64,000 nt of DNA from Brevundimonas subvibrioides (GCF_027271155.1 NZ_CP114542.1:2396001-2460000); one strand, 5' to 3'; numbered from the stretch's first letter, positions 15,337 through 25,022 are shown. Numbers and translations are program-made. Notes: generated by a model not told the origin, from the sequence alone.

Positions 15337-15828
15337 TCAGGCCGGAAGGGCGAGACCCTGCGGCGCCGACGCGTTGATGTTCAACCACAGCAGCCGTTTC
15401 GGATCGACCGGCCCGGCCAGTTTCACGTCCGGTGCGACCTCGAACCCGAAACGCGAGAAATAGGACAGGTCGCCGACCAGCAGCACACCCGCGACGCCCA
15501 GGCTCTGCGCCTGAGCCATACAGGCCCCGACCAGATCGGCCCCCAGACCCCTGTCCCGCGCCTCTGCGGCCACCGCGATGGGCCCGAGGAAGACTGCGTC
15601 CACACCGCCGACCCTGATCGCCCACAGGCGCACGGACCCGACCAGCCGCCCGTCCTCACGCGCGACATAGCCGGCCGCCAGCCTGGCCCTCTCACGAATG
15701 CGCTCCGCCGTCTTGGCGAACCGACCCGGCCCGAAGGCCTCCAGCACAAGCCGATCGACCTCGCCGACGTCGGCGGGGATTTCCGGAACGATCCGGAGCA
15801 CGGAAACGGTGGCGAGGGACGCGGACAT
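15337..15828 (-). CDS. GNAT-family N-acetyltransferase
   Basis: This encodes 163 residues from ATG 15828, which has AGGTG 8 nt upstream. An in-frame start at 15849 has no such site. The acetyl-CoA binding motif is LGPIAVAAEARDRGLGADLV, followed by GVLLVGDLSYFSRFGFEVAP, the pattern of the YhbS-like GNAT subgroup. The substrate is unknown. It is separated by 39 bp from DUF1285 and may be the first gene of that operon. Confidence 0.85.
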   Translation of the reverse strand: MSASLATVSVLRIVPEIPADVGEVDRLVLEAFGPGRFAKTAERIRERARLAAGYVAREDGRLVGSVRLWAIRVGGVDAVFLGPIAVAAEARDRGLGADLVGACMAQAQSLGVAGVLLVGDLSYFSRFGFEVAPDVKLAGPVDPKRLLWLNINASAPQGLALPA

Positions 15829-15890
15829 GGCGCGGGCACCTAGGCCCAATGGCCCGACGGTTCAACCTTGGACCCGTGACGGGACGCCGT

Positions 15891-16667
15891 TCAGCCGACC
15901 TTTGAAAAGTCCGGCGCGCGCTTCTGGCTGAAAGCCATGAAGGCCTCCATCGCCTCCGGGCTCGACATCTGGGAGCCGAAGGCCTCGCCTTCGCGCAGCA
16001 TCAGCGACCAAAGCGCCCCGGCGTCCCGCATCAGTTGCTTGGTCTTGCGGATCGAGTTCGGGGCCCGGGTGGCCAGCTTGGCCGCGAGGCCAGAAGCGAC
16101 CGCATCCACCTCGGCGGCGGGCACCGCGCGGCTGGCGATGCCCCAGGCCACGGCCGTGCGTCCGTCGATGGGCTCGCCAAGGGCGAACATCTCGAACGCC
16201 CGCTGATGGCCGATGACCATCGGAAGCAGCAGGGATGACGCGGCTTCGGGAGCCAGGGCCAGGTTGATAAAGGGCACCGACAGCAGGGCATCCTCGGCCA
16301 CCACCACCATGTCGCAATGCAGCAGCAGCGTCAGGCCGATCCCCACGGCCCGGCCCCGCACGGCCGCCACCGCCGGCTTGTCCAGCTCGGCCAGGGCCTT
16401 GAGGAAATGAAACACCGGCGCATCGACCACCTGACCGCCGCCGGACGAGCCGATGGCGATGAAGTCGGCGATGTCGTTGCCGGCCGAGAAACTGTCGCCC
16501 TCGGCCCGGAACAGCAGCACCCGGACGGCATCGTCGCTGCGCGCCCGCTGGGTCGCCTCAGCCAGGGCGGCGTACATCGCCTGGGTGATGGCGTTCTTCT
16601 TTTCCGGCCGGTTCAGGGTGACGGTCAGCACGCCGTCGGCGAACGTGGTCTGGATCAGGTCGCTCAT
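15891..16667 (-). CDS. enoyl-CoA hydratase/isomerase family protein
   Basis: This encodes 258 residues of the crotonase fold. The oxyanion-hole segments are EGDSFSAGNDIADFIA and AVRGRAVGIGLTLLLHCD, and the C-terminal helix carries SSPEAMEAFMAFSQKRAPDF. FSAGNDIxDF is seen in the hydratase/isomerase subgroup related to PaaG-like proteins. It probably takes part in beta-oxidation or breakdown of an acyl-CoA. The ATG overlaps the stop of the MBL gene upstream (ATGA at 16664-16667), so the two form an operon. Confidence 0.9.
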   Translation of the reverse strand: MSDLIQTTFADGVLTVTLNRPEKKNAITQAMYAALAEATQRARSDDAVRVLLFRAEGDSFSAGNDIADFIAIGSSGGGQVVDAPVFHFLKALAELDKPAVAAVRGRAVGIGLTLLLHCDMVVVAEDALLSVPFINLALAPEAASSLLLPMVIGHQRAFEMFALGEPIDGRTAVAWGIASRAVPAAEVDAVASGLAAKLATRAPNSIRKTKQLMRDAGALWSLMLREGEAFGSQMSSPEAMEAFMAFSQKRAPDFSKVG

Positions 16668-17788
16668 TCTTCAGGCTCCGTTTCGAGAGTGGTCCACCAG
16701 TCGACGCCATCTGCATCGCGCGCGCGCCGGGCCTTGCCCTGCGCTTCCAGGTGATTCAGATGCGCGATTGCCTCGCCCGTCGCCATGCCCAGCAGGCCGT
16801 CGCCGACCGGGCGCGCGAACAGGGATGGGAAGACGTCGATGGCTCGGCTCGGCGTCCGCAGCGTCCGCGCCAGCCGCTTCAGCGAGACGGCATGCCCCCG
16901 CTTCAGGGCTTCGATGCGCGGCAGGACGCCGGTGAAGGGCTCGCCATGGCCGGGCAGCACCAACGTCTCGGCAGGCAGCAGGTCGCCCAGTCGATCCAGC
17001 GAGCGCAACCAGTCGGCCAGCGGATCGGCCAGCGGCTCCGTCGGCCAGACCGAGATGTTGGACGAAATGCGCGGCAGGATCTGGTCTCCCGCGATGAACA
17101 CCCCGTCCGACCTGCGCCAGAGGCAGACGTGCTCGGGGCTGTGGCCGTTGCCGACGACGATCGACCAGTCCTGACCGCCGATCGACAGGATGTCGCCGGC
17201 GCTCAGCCGCCGATAGCCCGCAGGCAGGGGCGCGACCCCCTTGGAGAACATGCCGTAGGTCTGCCGGTAACGCTCCAGCCGTTCCTCGGCCCAACCCGCC
17301 GCGCGAAAGAACCGGACGCCGTCCTCGGGTGCCGGACCCGTGTCGGAGGCCAGCATCCGGCCGGTGATGTATTCCAGCTGCGACATCAACAGGGGCGCAT
17401 CGAACCGTTCGCACAGCCAGCCCGCCAGGCCGATATGGTCCGGGTGCATGTGGGTGCAGACGACGCGCGTGACCGGCCGGCCTCCAAGCGGACCTGTCAG
17501 CGCCGCCTCCCACGCCTCAACGCTGTCCGGCGTCTGCAGTCCGGTATCGACGATCACCCAGCCGTCGCCATCCTCGATCGCATAGACATTGATGTGATTC
17601 AGCGCCATCGGCAAGGGCAGGCGCATCCACAGGACGCCCGGTGCGGCCTCGGCAGCCTCGCCGGGCGTCGGCGGATCGCCCAGCGGATAGGCGAGGCCGC
17701 GCAGACCGGGCGCGCCGGTCGCGGTCTCGCCTTCGCTTGTGATGACGCCGTCGGCCAAGTCCGTCTCCAATCGCAACGCGCCCACCAT
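16664..17788 (-). CDS. MBL-fold metallo-hydrolase
   Basis: This encodes 374 residues. The metallo-beta-lactamase motif is THMHPDHIGLAGWL, with further ligands in VGNGHSPEHVCLW, IAGDQILP and LPGHGEPF. A C-terminal helical extension (about 300-374) resembles the winged-helix tail of the LACTB2-like group. The substrate is unknown, and thioester or phosphodiester hydrolysis are typical. Coupling to an enoyl-CoA hydratase suggests acyl-CoA or thioester chemistry. It is divergent from the secreted Cys-rich protein at 17919. Confidence 0.88.
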   Translation of the reverse strand: MVGALRLETDLADGVITSEGETATGAPGLRGLAYPLGDPPTPGEAAEAAPGVLWMRLPLPMALNHINVYAIEDGDGWVIVDTGLQTPDSVEAWEAALTGPLGGRPVTRVVCTHMHPDHIGLAGWLCERFDAPLLMSQLEYITGRMLASDTGPAPEDGVRFFRAAGWAEERLERYRQTYGMFSKGVAPLPAGYRRLSAGDILSIGGQDWSIVVGNGHSPEHVCLWRRSDGVFIAGDQILPRISSNISVWPTEPLADPLADWLRSLDRLGDLLPAETLVLPGHGEPFTGVLPRIEALKRGHAVSLKRLARTLRTPSRAIDVFPSLFARPVGDGLLGMATGEAIAHLNHLEAQGKARRARDADGVDWWTTLETEPEE

Positions 17789-17918
17789 TGCCAGAGCCGA
17801 CCATGTTCGTCCAGCACGCTACCGGTTCGCCGCATCCCTGCCGCAACTCGGTCTTGACCTCGTCCCGGCACCCCGCCAAGGCTCTGCCCACAGGGAAATG
17901 CGGTCCAGGAGCCAGTTC

Positions 17919-18890
17919 GTGTTCAAATCCTCCATCCTCGCGGCGCTCGGCGCGGCGGTCATGCTCACCGGGCTCGCGCCCATGACGGCCAGCGCGCAGG
18001 CGACGGGAAGCAGCATTCCCGGGGCTACGACCGGCGCGCAATCTTCAGTCGACGGCGCGGCCGGCGAGACAACCGAGCAGAATGCCCGTCAGCGGCGCGA
18101 AGCCCGCAACCGCGCCAATCCGCCGCCCCCCACCCCGGCCGAAAACCTGGCCGCAGCCCAGGCTCTTGCCACGGCGACCAGCACGCCGTGTCAGATGACG
18201 TCGGCCGAGCTGCGCGGCGTTACCCCTGCCAATGAAAAACTCTATGAGGCTGTCTGCGCTACCGGACCGGGCTTCATCTTCGTCTCATCCACGCCGCCGG
18301 TCGCTGCCGACTGCGTGCTGCTGGCCGGTCAGGCCGAGATCGAACGCGCGCGAGACCCCGCTGCCGATGTCGGTACCCAGTGCGTCAATCCGGTGAACCT
18401 GGACATCCTGCGTGTGGTCAGTGCCTATGCGGCGGAGGCGGGCGTGGCCTGCACGCCGGATCAGGGCAGCTCGATCGGCCGTTCGAGCACCGGCAATCTG
18501 ATCTATGAAGTCGGCTGCAACGGTGCCGACGGCTACTGGCTGGAACGGACGCCCGAGGGCTGGAAGAAAACGGAATGCCTTGAGGTCGTGGGTCAGAACG
18601 GTCGCTGCCGTTTCTCAACCGCTGCCGAACAGGTCGCAACGCTGAAGGGTCGATTCGCCAACGACGCGGATGCCGCAGCCTGCGATCCAACGGAAGCCCG
18701 CTATATGGGGGCCAATGCCAACGGCAGCTTCTACGAAGCCAAATGCGGTGCCGGTAACGGCATCATCGTGCGGTTCGACAATGCCTATGCAGTGCAGCAG
18801 GTCTATCCCTGCGAGACCGCCCAGCGCATCGGCGGCGGCTGCAAGCTGACGGTTGTGCCCGAGGCTCCGGCCGCCACCACCCCGCAGTGA
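17919..18890 (+). CDS. secreted cysteine-containing protein, function unknown
   Basis: This encodes 323 residues. The start is taken as GTG 17919 because CCAGGAG lies 7 nt upstream and a clean signal peptide follows (VFKSSILAALGAAVMLTGLA with cleavage after TASA). Earlier ATGs at 17739 and 17898 are less well supported. After a Pro-rich linker the mature part has several repeats of one pattern, in which a Cys is followed by NANGSFYEAKC, TGNLIYEVGC or NEKLYEAVC. This suggests three or four small disulfide-bonded modules. No family name is known to me. Confidence 0.75.
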   Translation: MFKSSILAALGAAVMLTGLAPMTASAQATGSSIPGATTGAQSSVDGAAGETTEQNARQRREARNRANPPPPTPAENLAAAQALATATSTPCQMTSAELRGVTPANEKLYEAVCATGPGFIFVSSTPPVAADCVLLAGQAEIERARDPAADVGTQCVNPVNLDILRVVSAYAAEAGVACTPDQGSSIGRSSTGNLIYEVGCNGADGYWLERTPEGWKKTECLEVVGQNGRCRFSTAAEQVATLKGRFANDADAAACDPTEARYMGANANGSFYEAKCGAGNGIIVRFDNAYAVQQVYPCETAQRIGGGCKLTVVPEAPAATTPQ

Positions 18891-18899
18891 TGTTTCTTC

Positions 18900-18927
18900 C
18901 CCGGGCAGCGCGCAGCCCTTGCCCGGG
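18900..18927 (+). terminator. possible hairpin after the secreted protein gene
   Basis: CCCGGGCA and TGCCCGGG form a perfect 8-bp stem with a 12-nt loop, 9 nt after the stop of the 17919-18890 gene. There is no U tract, so its use as a terminator is uncertain. Confidence 0.35.
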
Positions 18928-18995
18928 CCTCCATGTTCCGCCCGGCTGGCGCGCGGCGCTTGCCGGGCGGGGCGACCCTGCCTAGGCTCGCGGCG

Positions 18996-19790
18996 ATGCG
19001 CATCGCCACCTGGAACGTGAACTCCGTCAACGCCCGCCTCCCGACCGTGCTGGAATGGCTGGAGGCGGCGAAGCCCGACGTGGTCTGCTTCCAGGAGATC
19101 AAGACCGTCGACGACAAGTTCCCGCGCGAGGCCTTCGAGAGCCTCGGCTACAATGTCGAGGTCCACGGCCAGAAGTCCTACAACGGCGTCGCGCTGCTCT
19201 CGAAACATCCGGTCTCGGACGTCCGGCGCGGCCTGCCCGGCTCGGACGGGCTGGCCGAAGGCGCAGAGGACCAGGCCCGCTATATCGAGGCATTGATCGA
19301 GGCCCCCCGTCCGGTCCGCGTCGGCGGCCTGTATCTGCCCAACGGCAATCCGGTCGGCACCGAAAAGTTTGACTACAAGCTGCGATGGGTGGCCCGTCTG
19401 AACGCCCACGCGCGCGATCTGCTGAGCCAGGAAGAGGCCTTCACCCTGTGTGGCGACTACAACGTCATCCCCACGCCCGATGACGCGAAGAACCCGGCCG
19501 CCTGGACGACCGACGCCCTGTTCCAGCCCGAGAGCCGCGCCGCCTTCCGCGCACTGAAGGGCCTGGGTCTCTACGAGGCCGGGGAGCTCGGCCACCAGCC
19601 GCCCGGCAGCTGGACCTTCTGGGACTATCAGGCCGGGGCCTGGCAGCGCGATCACGGCATCCGCATCGACTTCCACCTTCTGTCGCCCCAGGCCGCCGAC
19701 CGGTTCGTCGGCGTCGAGACCCACCGCGACGCCCGCGACATGGACAAGCCGTCCGACCACGTCCCGGTCGTCATCGAACTGGCCGACTGA
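18996..19790 (+). CDS. xth: exodeoxyribonuclease III
   Basis: This encodes 264 residues starting MRIATWNVNSVNARL, the standard start of the XthA family. Catalytic motifs are present: WNVNS, CFQEIKTVDDKFP (metal-binding Glu), FTLCGDYNVIPTPDD and DMDKPSDHVPVV with the terminal SDH. It acts in base-excision repair as AP endonuclease and 3'-5' exonuclease. Its length matches the family. The next gene starts 15 bp downstream on the same strand and may share its transcript. Confidence 0.95.
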   Translation: MRIATWNVNSVNARLPTVLEWLEAAKPDVVCFQEIKTVDDKFPREAFESLGYNVEVHGQKSYNGVALLSKHPVSDVRRGLPGSDGLAEGAEDQARYIEALIEAPRPVRVGGLYLPNGNPVGTEKFDYKLRWVARLNAHARDLLSQEEAFTLCGDYNVIPTPDDAKNPAAWTTDALFQPESRAAFRALKGLGLYEAGELGHQPPGSWTFWDYQAGAWQRDHGIRIDFHLLSPQAADRFVGVETHRDARDMDKPSDHVPVVIELAD

Positions 19791-19805
19791 TGGGCGAGGC
19801 CCTGG

Positions 19806-20318
19806 ATGGCTGAGGCCCTGCGCGTCATTCTGCTGGTCGCGCTCGCCGCCGCCGCCCTGACCACGGCCGCCCTGACGCTGAACTGGTGGATGGAACCCGA
19901 GCGTCGCCTGCGTCGCGCCATGCTGAAATCCCTGGGGGCCCTGCCCGAGGTCGAGGCGATTTCCGCGAGCGAAGGCCGGGGTGCCGGCCTGGATTTCGAC
20001 GGCGGACAGGTCGCGGTCCTGTGGGATCGCGGCGCCCACGGCCTCGTTTATGCCTTCGATGAGGTGGAGGGCGGCGAGCTGATCGTCGACGGCCATGTCG
20101 TTGCCCGCGTCCGGCGCGGCGAGGCGCGAAAGGCCCTGGACGTCATGGCCCCCGATGCCGAACAGGTCACGCTCCGCCTTCTGTTTGAAGACGCCCGCTA
20201 TCCCGAGTTCGAACTGGCCCTGTGGAACGCCATGTCGCCCGGCCACACCGGGTCCCCGCGCGAGGCCATGCGCCTCGGCCGCCGCTGGCTGTCGCATCTC
20301 GAAGCGCTGTTGAAATAG
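19806..20318 (+). CDS. membrane-anchored hypothetical protein
   Basis: This encodes 170 residues with one N-terminal membrane segment (about residues 6-26, VILLVALAAAALTTAAL) and a cytoplasmic or periplasmic domain. Recognisable stretches include GAGLDFDGGQVAVLWDRGAH and RYPEFELALWNAMSPGHTGS. No family was recognised. It follows xth closely on the same strand and precedes the gene at 20396 by 77 bp. Confidence 0.75.
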   Translation: MAEALRVILLVALAAAALTTAALTLNWWMEPERRLRRAMLKSLGALPEVEAISASEGRGAGLDFDGGQVAVLWDRGAHGLVYAFDEVEGGELIVDGHVVARVRRGEARKALDVMAPDAEQVTLRLLFEDARYPEFELALWNAMSPGHTGSPREAMRLGRRWLSHLEALLK

Positions 20319-20395
20319 GCCTTCGGGGTTCCCCCTTGCGAGGGGAAGGACTAAACCCCGCCATCCTGTTTCGTGTATTTCCCGAGGAGCCCGCC

Positions 20396-21304
20396 GTGGC
20401 CCGCCTGTTCGACGCCTATGTCATTGCCGACTGGACCGCTGCCGAGGGCAAGAAGCTGGGCGAGAACTCGGTCTGGATCGGCGTGGCCAAGCGCGACGTG
20501 CGCTTCCGCCTCTATACCGAGACCCACAACGTCGCGACGCGGGCCGAGGGAGAGGCGCTGATCCGTTCGATCCTGGCCGACCACGCCCGGCGTGGCGACC
20601 GTGTCCTGCTGGGCTTCGACTTCTCGTTCGGCTACCCGGCCGGGACCGCCGCGCGCCTCGGTCTGAAGGACACGCCCGCATGGTCTGCCCTGTGGAAGTT
20701 CGTGGCCTCCAACATCGTCGACAAGGACGACAACACCAACAACCGCTACCAGATCGCCGCCAAGATGAACCGGCTGATGACGGACGCGGCCTGGCCCTTC
20801 TGGGGCGCGCCGGCCAAGCAGGCCCAGCGCTGGCTGACCACGACCAAGCCCCCCGCCGGCTCCGGCGCGGACATCCCCGAGTACCGGGCCACCGAACTGG
20901 CCATCAAGGGCGGCAAGCTGCAGCCGAAGTCGAACTGGCAGATGCACGGGGCGGGGGCCGTCGGCGGCCAGACCCTGGTCGGCATCCCCATGGTGCGGCG
21001 CCTGCTGGAGAGCCTCGGGGCCTCCGCCGCCGTCTGGCCCTTCGGCACCGGCTGGCGCGCGCTGGATACGGCCGACCTCGAACCGCTGTCGGTGCTCGTC
21101 GCCGAGGTCTGGCCCTCGATGTGGCCCACCACCGTCGCTGCCGGAGAGTTCAAGGATCAGGCCCAGGTCCGAACGACGGCCGAGGCCCTGGCCTTGCTGG
21201 ACGAGCGCGGCGACCTGTCCATGGCCTTCGGCCCGAAGAAGGGCACCAACGAGGCCCTGGTGGCGCAGGTGCAGGACGAGGAGGGCTGGATTCTGGGGGT
21301 CTAA
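20396..21304 (+). CDS. conserved protein with RNase H-like fold features, function unknown
   Basis: This encodes 302 residues from GTG 20396, with GAGGAG 6 nt upstream. The conserved blocks AYVIADWTAAEG, LLGFDFSFGYPAG, NNRYQIAAKMNRLM and GAGAVGGQTLVGIPMVRRLL recur in a family of about 300 aa in alphaproteobacteria. Database names for that family vary between molybdopterin- and cobalamin-related, without strong evidence for either. The early acidic D-W and D-F-S pairs recall the RNase H-like/DUF429 fold. I would not assign a pathway. Confidence 0.7.
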   Translation: MARLFDAYVIADWTAAEGKKLGENSVWIGVAKRDVRFRLYTETHNVATRAEGEALIRSILADHARRGDRVLLGFDFSFGYPAGTAARLGLKDTPAWSALWKFVASNIVDKDDNTNNRYQIAAKMNRLMTDAAWPFWGAPAKQAQRWLTTTKPPAGSGADIPEYRATELAIKGGKLQPKSNWQMHGAGAVGGQTLVGIPMVRRLLESLGASAAVWPFGTGWRALDTADLEPLSVLVAEVWPSMWPTTVAAGEFKDQAQVRTTAEALALLDERGDLSMAFGPKKGTNEALVAQVQDEEGWILGV

Positions 21305-21322
21305 TGACCTTAAGGTCCGGCC

Positions 21323-22126
21323 ATGCGTGCCGCCTGCGCCATCCTTTTCGCCGCCACCGCCCTGCTGGGTGGATGCGCCAGCACATCATCCTTCAGCGTG
21401 CGATCGGAGACCGAGGCGCGGACCGGAGCCTGCGAACAACGCACGGCGGAGGTCTTCGCCATCAGCGGCAAGATTGACGCCGAATTGGCCGAGTGCGTGC
21501 GCCAGACCTTCGCAGAAACGACGCGAGAGCTGGTTTTGGACACGGAGGGCGGCAGCGTCGAGGCGGCGCTCGACATCGCCGAAATTCTGGAGGGCCGGGG
21601 TCTGACCATGCGGGTCGAGTGGCAATGCAACTCCTCCTGCGCCAACTACTTTCTGCCTCTGGCCCGGCGGATCGAGTTCTCGCCCCGGGCCATGGTGCTG
21701 CTCCACGGCAGCATTGATCCCTGGACCCTTGACCGCTTCCGTTCGCGCAAGTCGGAATTCATGACCCTGCAGGCCCGGATTGGCCGAAGCACCGAAGAGG
21801 CCGAGGTCGCCTTTGCCGGCATACTGGCCAGAACAGAGACCACTGCGACACGTCAGGCGGAATTCGCGCGGCGGCATAACGTGGCACCCGGCTGGCTGCT
21901 GTACCGGACCCCCGGTTCGGACGATGTCGCGGGACTTGACCACGAACCCAGCCTGTCGCGCGCCATTCTGGTCGAGGAGCCCATGATGCGCTCCTGCCTG
22001 CCCGGGGTGGAAATCGCGCCCTACCAGGCGGCACTGGAGAGACGATGGCTCCGATCTTACAGGCGACTCGGGCTGCTATGGGACCGCATCGCCCCAAGCG
22101 GCCGGACGGTCTGTCGCCTCCCCTGA
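21323..22126 (+). CDS. ClpP-like lipoprotein (COG3904-type periplasmic protein)
   Basis: This encodes 267 residues with lipobox LLGGC (Cys18). The next part looks like a ClpP/crotonase-type fold: LVLDTEGGSVEAALDIAEIL, then QCNSSCANYFLPLARRIEFS, then MVLLHGS. In ClpP-like proteins the Ser in the second block would be the nucleophile, and a His (LLHGS) is also present. Two cysteines flank that serine and could form a disulfide. It may be a periplasmic peptidase or an inactive relative. It starts 18 bp after the 20396 gene. Confidence 0.7.
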   Translation: MRAACAILFAATALLGGCASTSSFSVRSETEARTGACEQRTAEVFAISGKIDAELAECVRQTFAETTRELVLDTEGGSVEAALDIAEILEGRGLTMRVEWQCNSSCANYFLPLARRIEFSPRAMVLLHGSIDPWTLDRFRSRKSEFMTLQARIGRSTEEAEVAFAGILARTETTATRQAEFARRHNVAPGWLLYRTPGSDDVAGLDHEPSLSRAILVEEPMMRSCLPGVEIAPYQAALERRWLRSYRRLGLLWDRIAPSGRTVCRLP

Positions 22127-22205
22127 GTCAATCTGTTTAAGGTCTTGAGGGTTCGCGCCTGCGGGATCGTCAACGAGGAAACGGCCACGCCGTCGAAGGC
22201 CGGGC

Positions 22206-23906
22206 CTACCCGATCAACGCCCTCGCCGCCGCCCTCGCCTCTTCCGTAATCACGGCCCCCGCCAGCATCCGCGCGATCTCCTCGCGGCGCGCATCGTCGT
22301 TCAGGGCGTCCACCGTCGTGGTGGTCGCGCCGTTCGCATCGGCCTTGCGCACTTTCCAGTGCGCGTGGCCGCGGGCCGCGACCTGGGGACTGTGGGTCAC
22401 GACCAGGACCTGGGCCCCGGTCGACAGGCGTTTCAGCCTCTGGCCCACAGCCTCGGCCACGGCCCCGCCGACGCCCTGATCGACCTCGTCGAAGATCATC
22501 ACCGGCTGGCGCTGGTCCTCGCGTCCCGCCAGAGCGGCCTTCATGGCCAGGGCGAAGCGCGCCAGCTCCCCGCCCGAGGCGATGGCGTCCAGCGGGCCGA
22601 ACGGCGTTCCGGCATTGGTCGCGATCTCGAACCGCGCCGTCTCCACGCCCAGCGGACCGCGCCGCCCCTCGGCCACAGGCTCCAGCGCCACCCGGAACCG
22701 CGCGCGGTCCAGCTTCAGCGGACCCAGTTCCTCCATCACCGCCCTGGCCAGCCGGTCGGCGGCGGCCTCGCGGCCCGAACTCAACAGCGACGCGGCCACA
22801 TCGTAATGCTCGCGAGCCACCGCCGCGTCGCGCGCCGCAGCGGTCATCGCCTCGGCCCCGTCCTCGATCAGGCGCAGTTGCTCGCGCAGCGACATGCGCA
22901 GGGCCGGCAGGGCGTGGACGGTGGTGTTCAGCTTTCTGGCCGCCGCGCGCAGGGCGAACAGCCGCTCCTCGGCCTTGTCCAGACGGCCCGGCTCGAAGTC
23001 GAAGGCATGGGCGGCGGCGTCGACCTCGGCAATGGCCTCGGCCGCCTCGACCATGGTCCGGTCGATGGCCTCGGCGGCACGGGTCAGGCGGACCAGCACG
23101 GGATGATCGGCCTCGACCCCGGCCTGGGTCGCGCGCTGGCGGGCGTGTTCGACGGCTCGCAGAGCGGCCGACAGCTTCTGGCTCAGCTTGTCGCCACCGA
23201 GGTTGGTCCGGGCGTCGGCCAGATCGGCCACGGCCTTTTCCGCCGCGCCCAGCACCGCCCGCTCGCCCGCCAGTTCGGTCTCCTCGTCCGCACGCGGGTC
23301 GAGGTCGTCGAGATCGGCCAGGTTCAGCGTGATCTCTTCGGCCCGCGCGGCCGCGTCGGCCGCGGCGGCGCGCAGCCCCTCCAGTCTCGCCTCCGCCGCC
23401 TTCAGACGATCGGACGCCGCCGCGACGCCCGACAGCTGTGGGGCCAGGCCACCGTAGGCATCGAGCAGGCCGCGATGCGTCTTCCAGTCCAGCAGACCGA
23501 CGGTTTCGTGCTGGCCATGCACCTCCACCAGCCGCGCGCCGATCTCGCGCTGGGCGGCCACGCCGGCCGGCTGATCGTTGACATAGGCCCGGCTGCGCCC
23601 GTCAGCAGACAGCACCCGACGCAGGATCAGGTCCTCGCCCGGCGTCACATCGAACCCCTTGTCCTGGATCAGGGCGATCAGCTCGGCATCGTCCGGCGCG
23701 GTGAAGATGGCGGTGGCCACGGCCTGTTTCGCGCCGGCCCGCACCAGCCCCGCTTCCCCTCGCCCGCCGAGCGCCAGGCCCAGCGCGTCGAGGATGATCG
23801 ACTTGCCCGCGCCCGTTTCGCCGGTCAGCACGGTCAGCCCGCCCTCGACCTCCAGATCGAGAACGTCGACCAGCACGACGTCGCGGATCGACAGACGGGT
23901 CAGCAT
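22206..23906 (-). CDS. recN: DNA repair protein RecN
   Basis: This encodes 566 residues, full length for RecN. The SMC-like ATPase is complete: Walker A TGETGAGKSIILDALGLALG near residue 30, a central coiled coil (about 150-370), and the C-terminal signature and Walker B (ASGGELARFALAMKAAL, QPVMIFDEVDQGVGG). RecN helps repair double-strand breaks. It lies 55 bp after bamD on the same strand, a common alphaproteobacterial order, so they are probably cotranscribed. Confidence 0.96.
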   Translation of the reverse strand: MLTRLSIRDVVLVDVLDLEVEGGLTVLTGETGAGKSIILDALGLALGGRGEAGLVRAGAKQAVATAIFTAPDDAELIALIQDKGFDVTPGEDLILRRVLSADGRSRAYVNDQPAGVAAQREIGARLVEVHGQHETVGLLDWKTHRGLLDAYGGLAPQLSGVAAASDRLKAAEARLEGLRAAAADAAARAEEITLNLADLDDLDPRADEETELAGERAVLGAAEKAVADLADARTNLGGDKLSQKLSAALRAVEHARQRATQAGVEADHPVLVRLTRAAEAIDRTMVEAAEAIAEVDAAAHAFDFEPGRLDKAEERLFALRAAARKLNTTVHALPALRMSLREQLRLIEDGAEAMTAAARDAAVAREHYDVAASLLSSGREAAADRLARAVMEELGPLKLDRARFRVALEPVAEGRRGPLGVETARFEIATNAGTPFGPLDAIASGGELARFALAMKAALAGREDQRQPVMIFDEVDQGVGGAVAEAVGQRLKRLSTGAQVLVVTHSPQVAARGHAHWKVRKADANGATTTTVDALNDDARREEIARMLAGAVITEEARAAARALIG

Positions 23907-23961
23907 GGGGCGAAACGATTCGGCATCGCGGACAGTCTAGCCCAGAACAGGAAGCGAACGG

Positions 23962-24837
23962 TCAGCCCGGAATAATCCGCTGCAACCAGTTTTCGCGCGG
24001 TGCCGTCGGTGCCGTGCCAGGCTGCTCGCCCTGTTCGGTCAGAAGGGCGTAAGCCTCCGCATACCAGGGGCTGCCGGGGTAGTTGTAGCCGAGGACCGAA
24101 CCATTCCGCTCCGCCTCGTCCTTGAGGCCCAGGCTCAGATAGACCTCGACGAGCCGATACAGGGCCTCGGGCGTGTGCGACGTGCGCTGATAGGCTTCGT
24201 TGTCGATGACCGCCTTGTAGCGACCGATCGCGGCCAGCGGCTGGTTGGCGCGCTGGTAGTAGCGGCCGATCGACATCTCCTTGCCGGCCAGCTGGTCGTT
24301 GACCATGTCGATCTTGACCGTCGCGTCCGTGGCATAGGACGAGCCGGGATAGCGGCGCGCGACGTCCCTCAGACCCTCCAGTGCCTGCCGGGCCTGATCC
24401 TGGTCGCGGCCCACATCAACGATCTGCTCGAAATGGCAGGTGGCGCGCATGTAGAAGGCATAGGCGGCCGACGGACTGCCCGGGAACAAGGCGATGAACC
24501 GGTCCGCAGCCGCGATCGATTCCTCATAGTTGCCGTTCTGATACTGGGCGTAGACCTGCATCAGGATCGCCCGGCGCGACCATTCCGAATACGGGTGCTG
24601 GCGCTCGACTTCCTGGAAATAATCGACCGCGTCCGACCAGCGGTGCGACTGAAGGCGCTGATAGCCGGTGTTGTAGAGCAGCTCGACCGGCCGCTCCTCA
24701 TAGGCCAGCCGAGGCCGATTGGCTCCGCCGTTACAGGAGGCGAGCGTCAGTGTGACCGCTGCGGCCATCAAGATCAGGCCGCCGCGTCGCAGGGCGGACG
24801 AAGACCGGGAGAAAGTCGGCAAGACAAACCTCATCAC
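23962..24837 (-). CDS. bamD: outer membrane assembly lipoprotein BamD
   Basis: This encodes 291 residues. A signal peptide with lipobox TLASC is followed by TPR-like helices typical of BamD/ComL (YFQEVERQHPYSEWSRRAIL, SIAAADRFIALFPGSPSAAY, YYQRANQPLAAIGRYKAVID). It is an essential part of the BAM complex that inserts beta-barrel proteins in the outer membrane. It is divergent from prs across 185 bp that must contain both promoters. Confidence 0.95.
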   Translation of the reverse strand: MMRFVLPTFSRSSSALRRGGLILMAAAVTLTLASCNGGANRPRLAYEERPVELLYNTGYQRLQSHRWSDAVDYFQEVERQHPYSEWSRRAILMQVYAQYQNGNYEESIAAADRFIALFPGSPSAAYAFYMRATCHFEQIVDVGRDQDQARQALEGLRDVARRYPGSSYATDATVKIDMVNDQLAGKEMSIGRYYQRANQPLAAIGRYKAVIDNEAYQRTSHTPEALYRLVEVYLSLGLKDEAERNGSVLGYNYPGSPWYAEAYALLTEQGEQPGTAPTAPRENWLQRIIPG

Positions 24838-25022
24838 ACGTCACCCGAACGACCGATCTGGTCAGCCGGAATCCAAGACCGCGTTCCCTATCACCCCCCG
24901 GCGCGGCGCGCCATCATGCCAGGAACACGATGACCGCTTGCTACGGCCCGGTGCGCTGCTAAAGAGCGCGCGAGACGGAACGCGCTTCATTGGCGGTCCG
25001 ATGACGGCGAAAGGATGACCGG

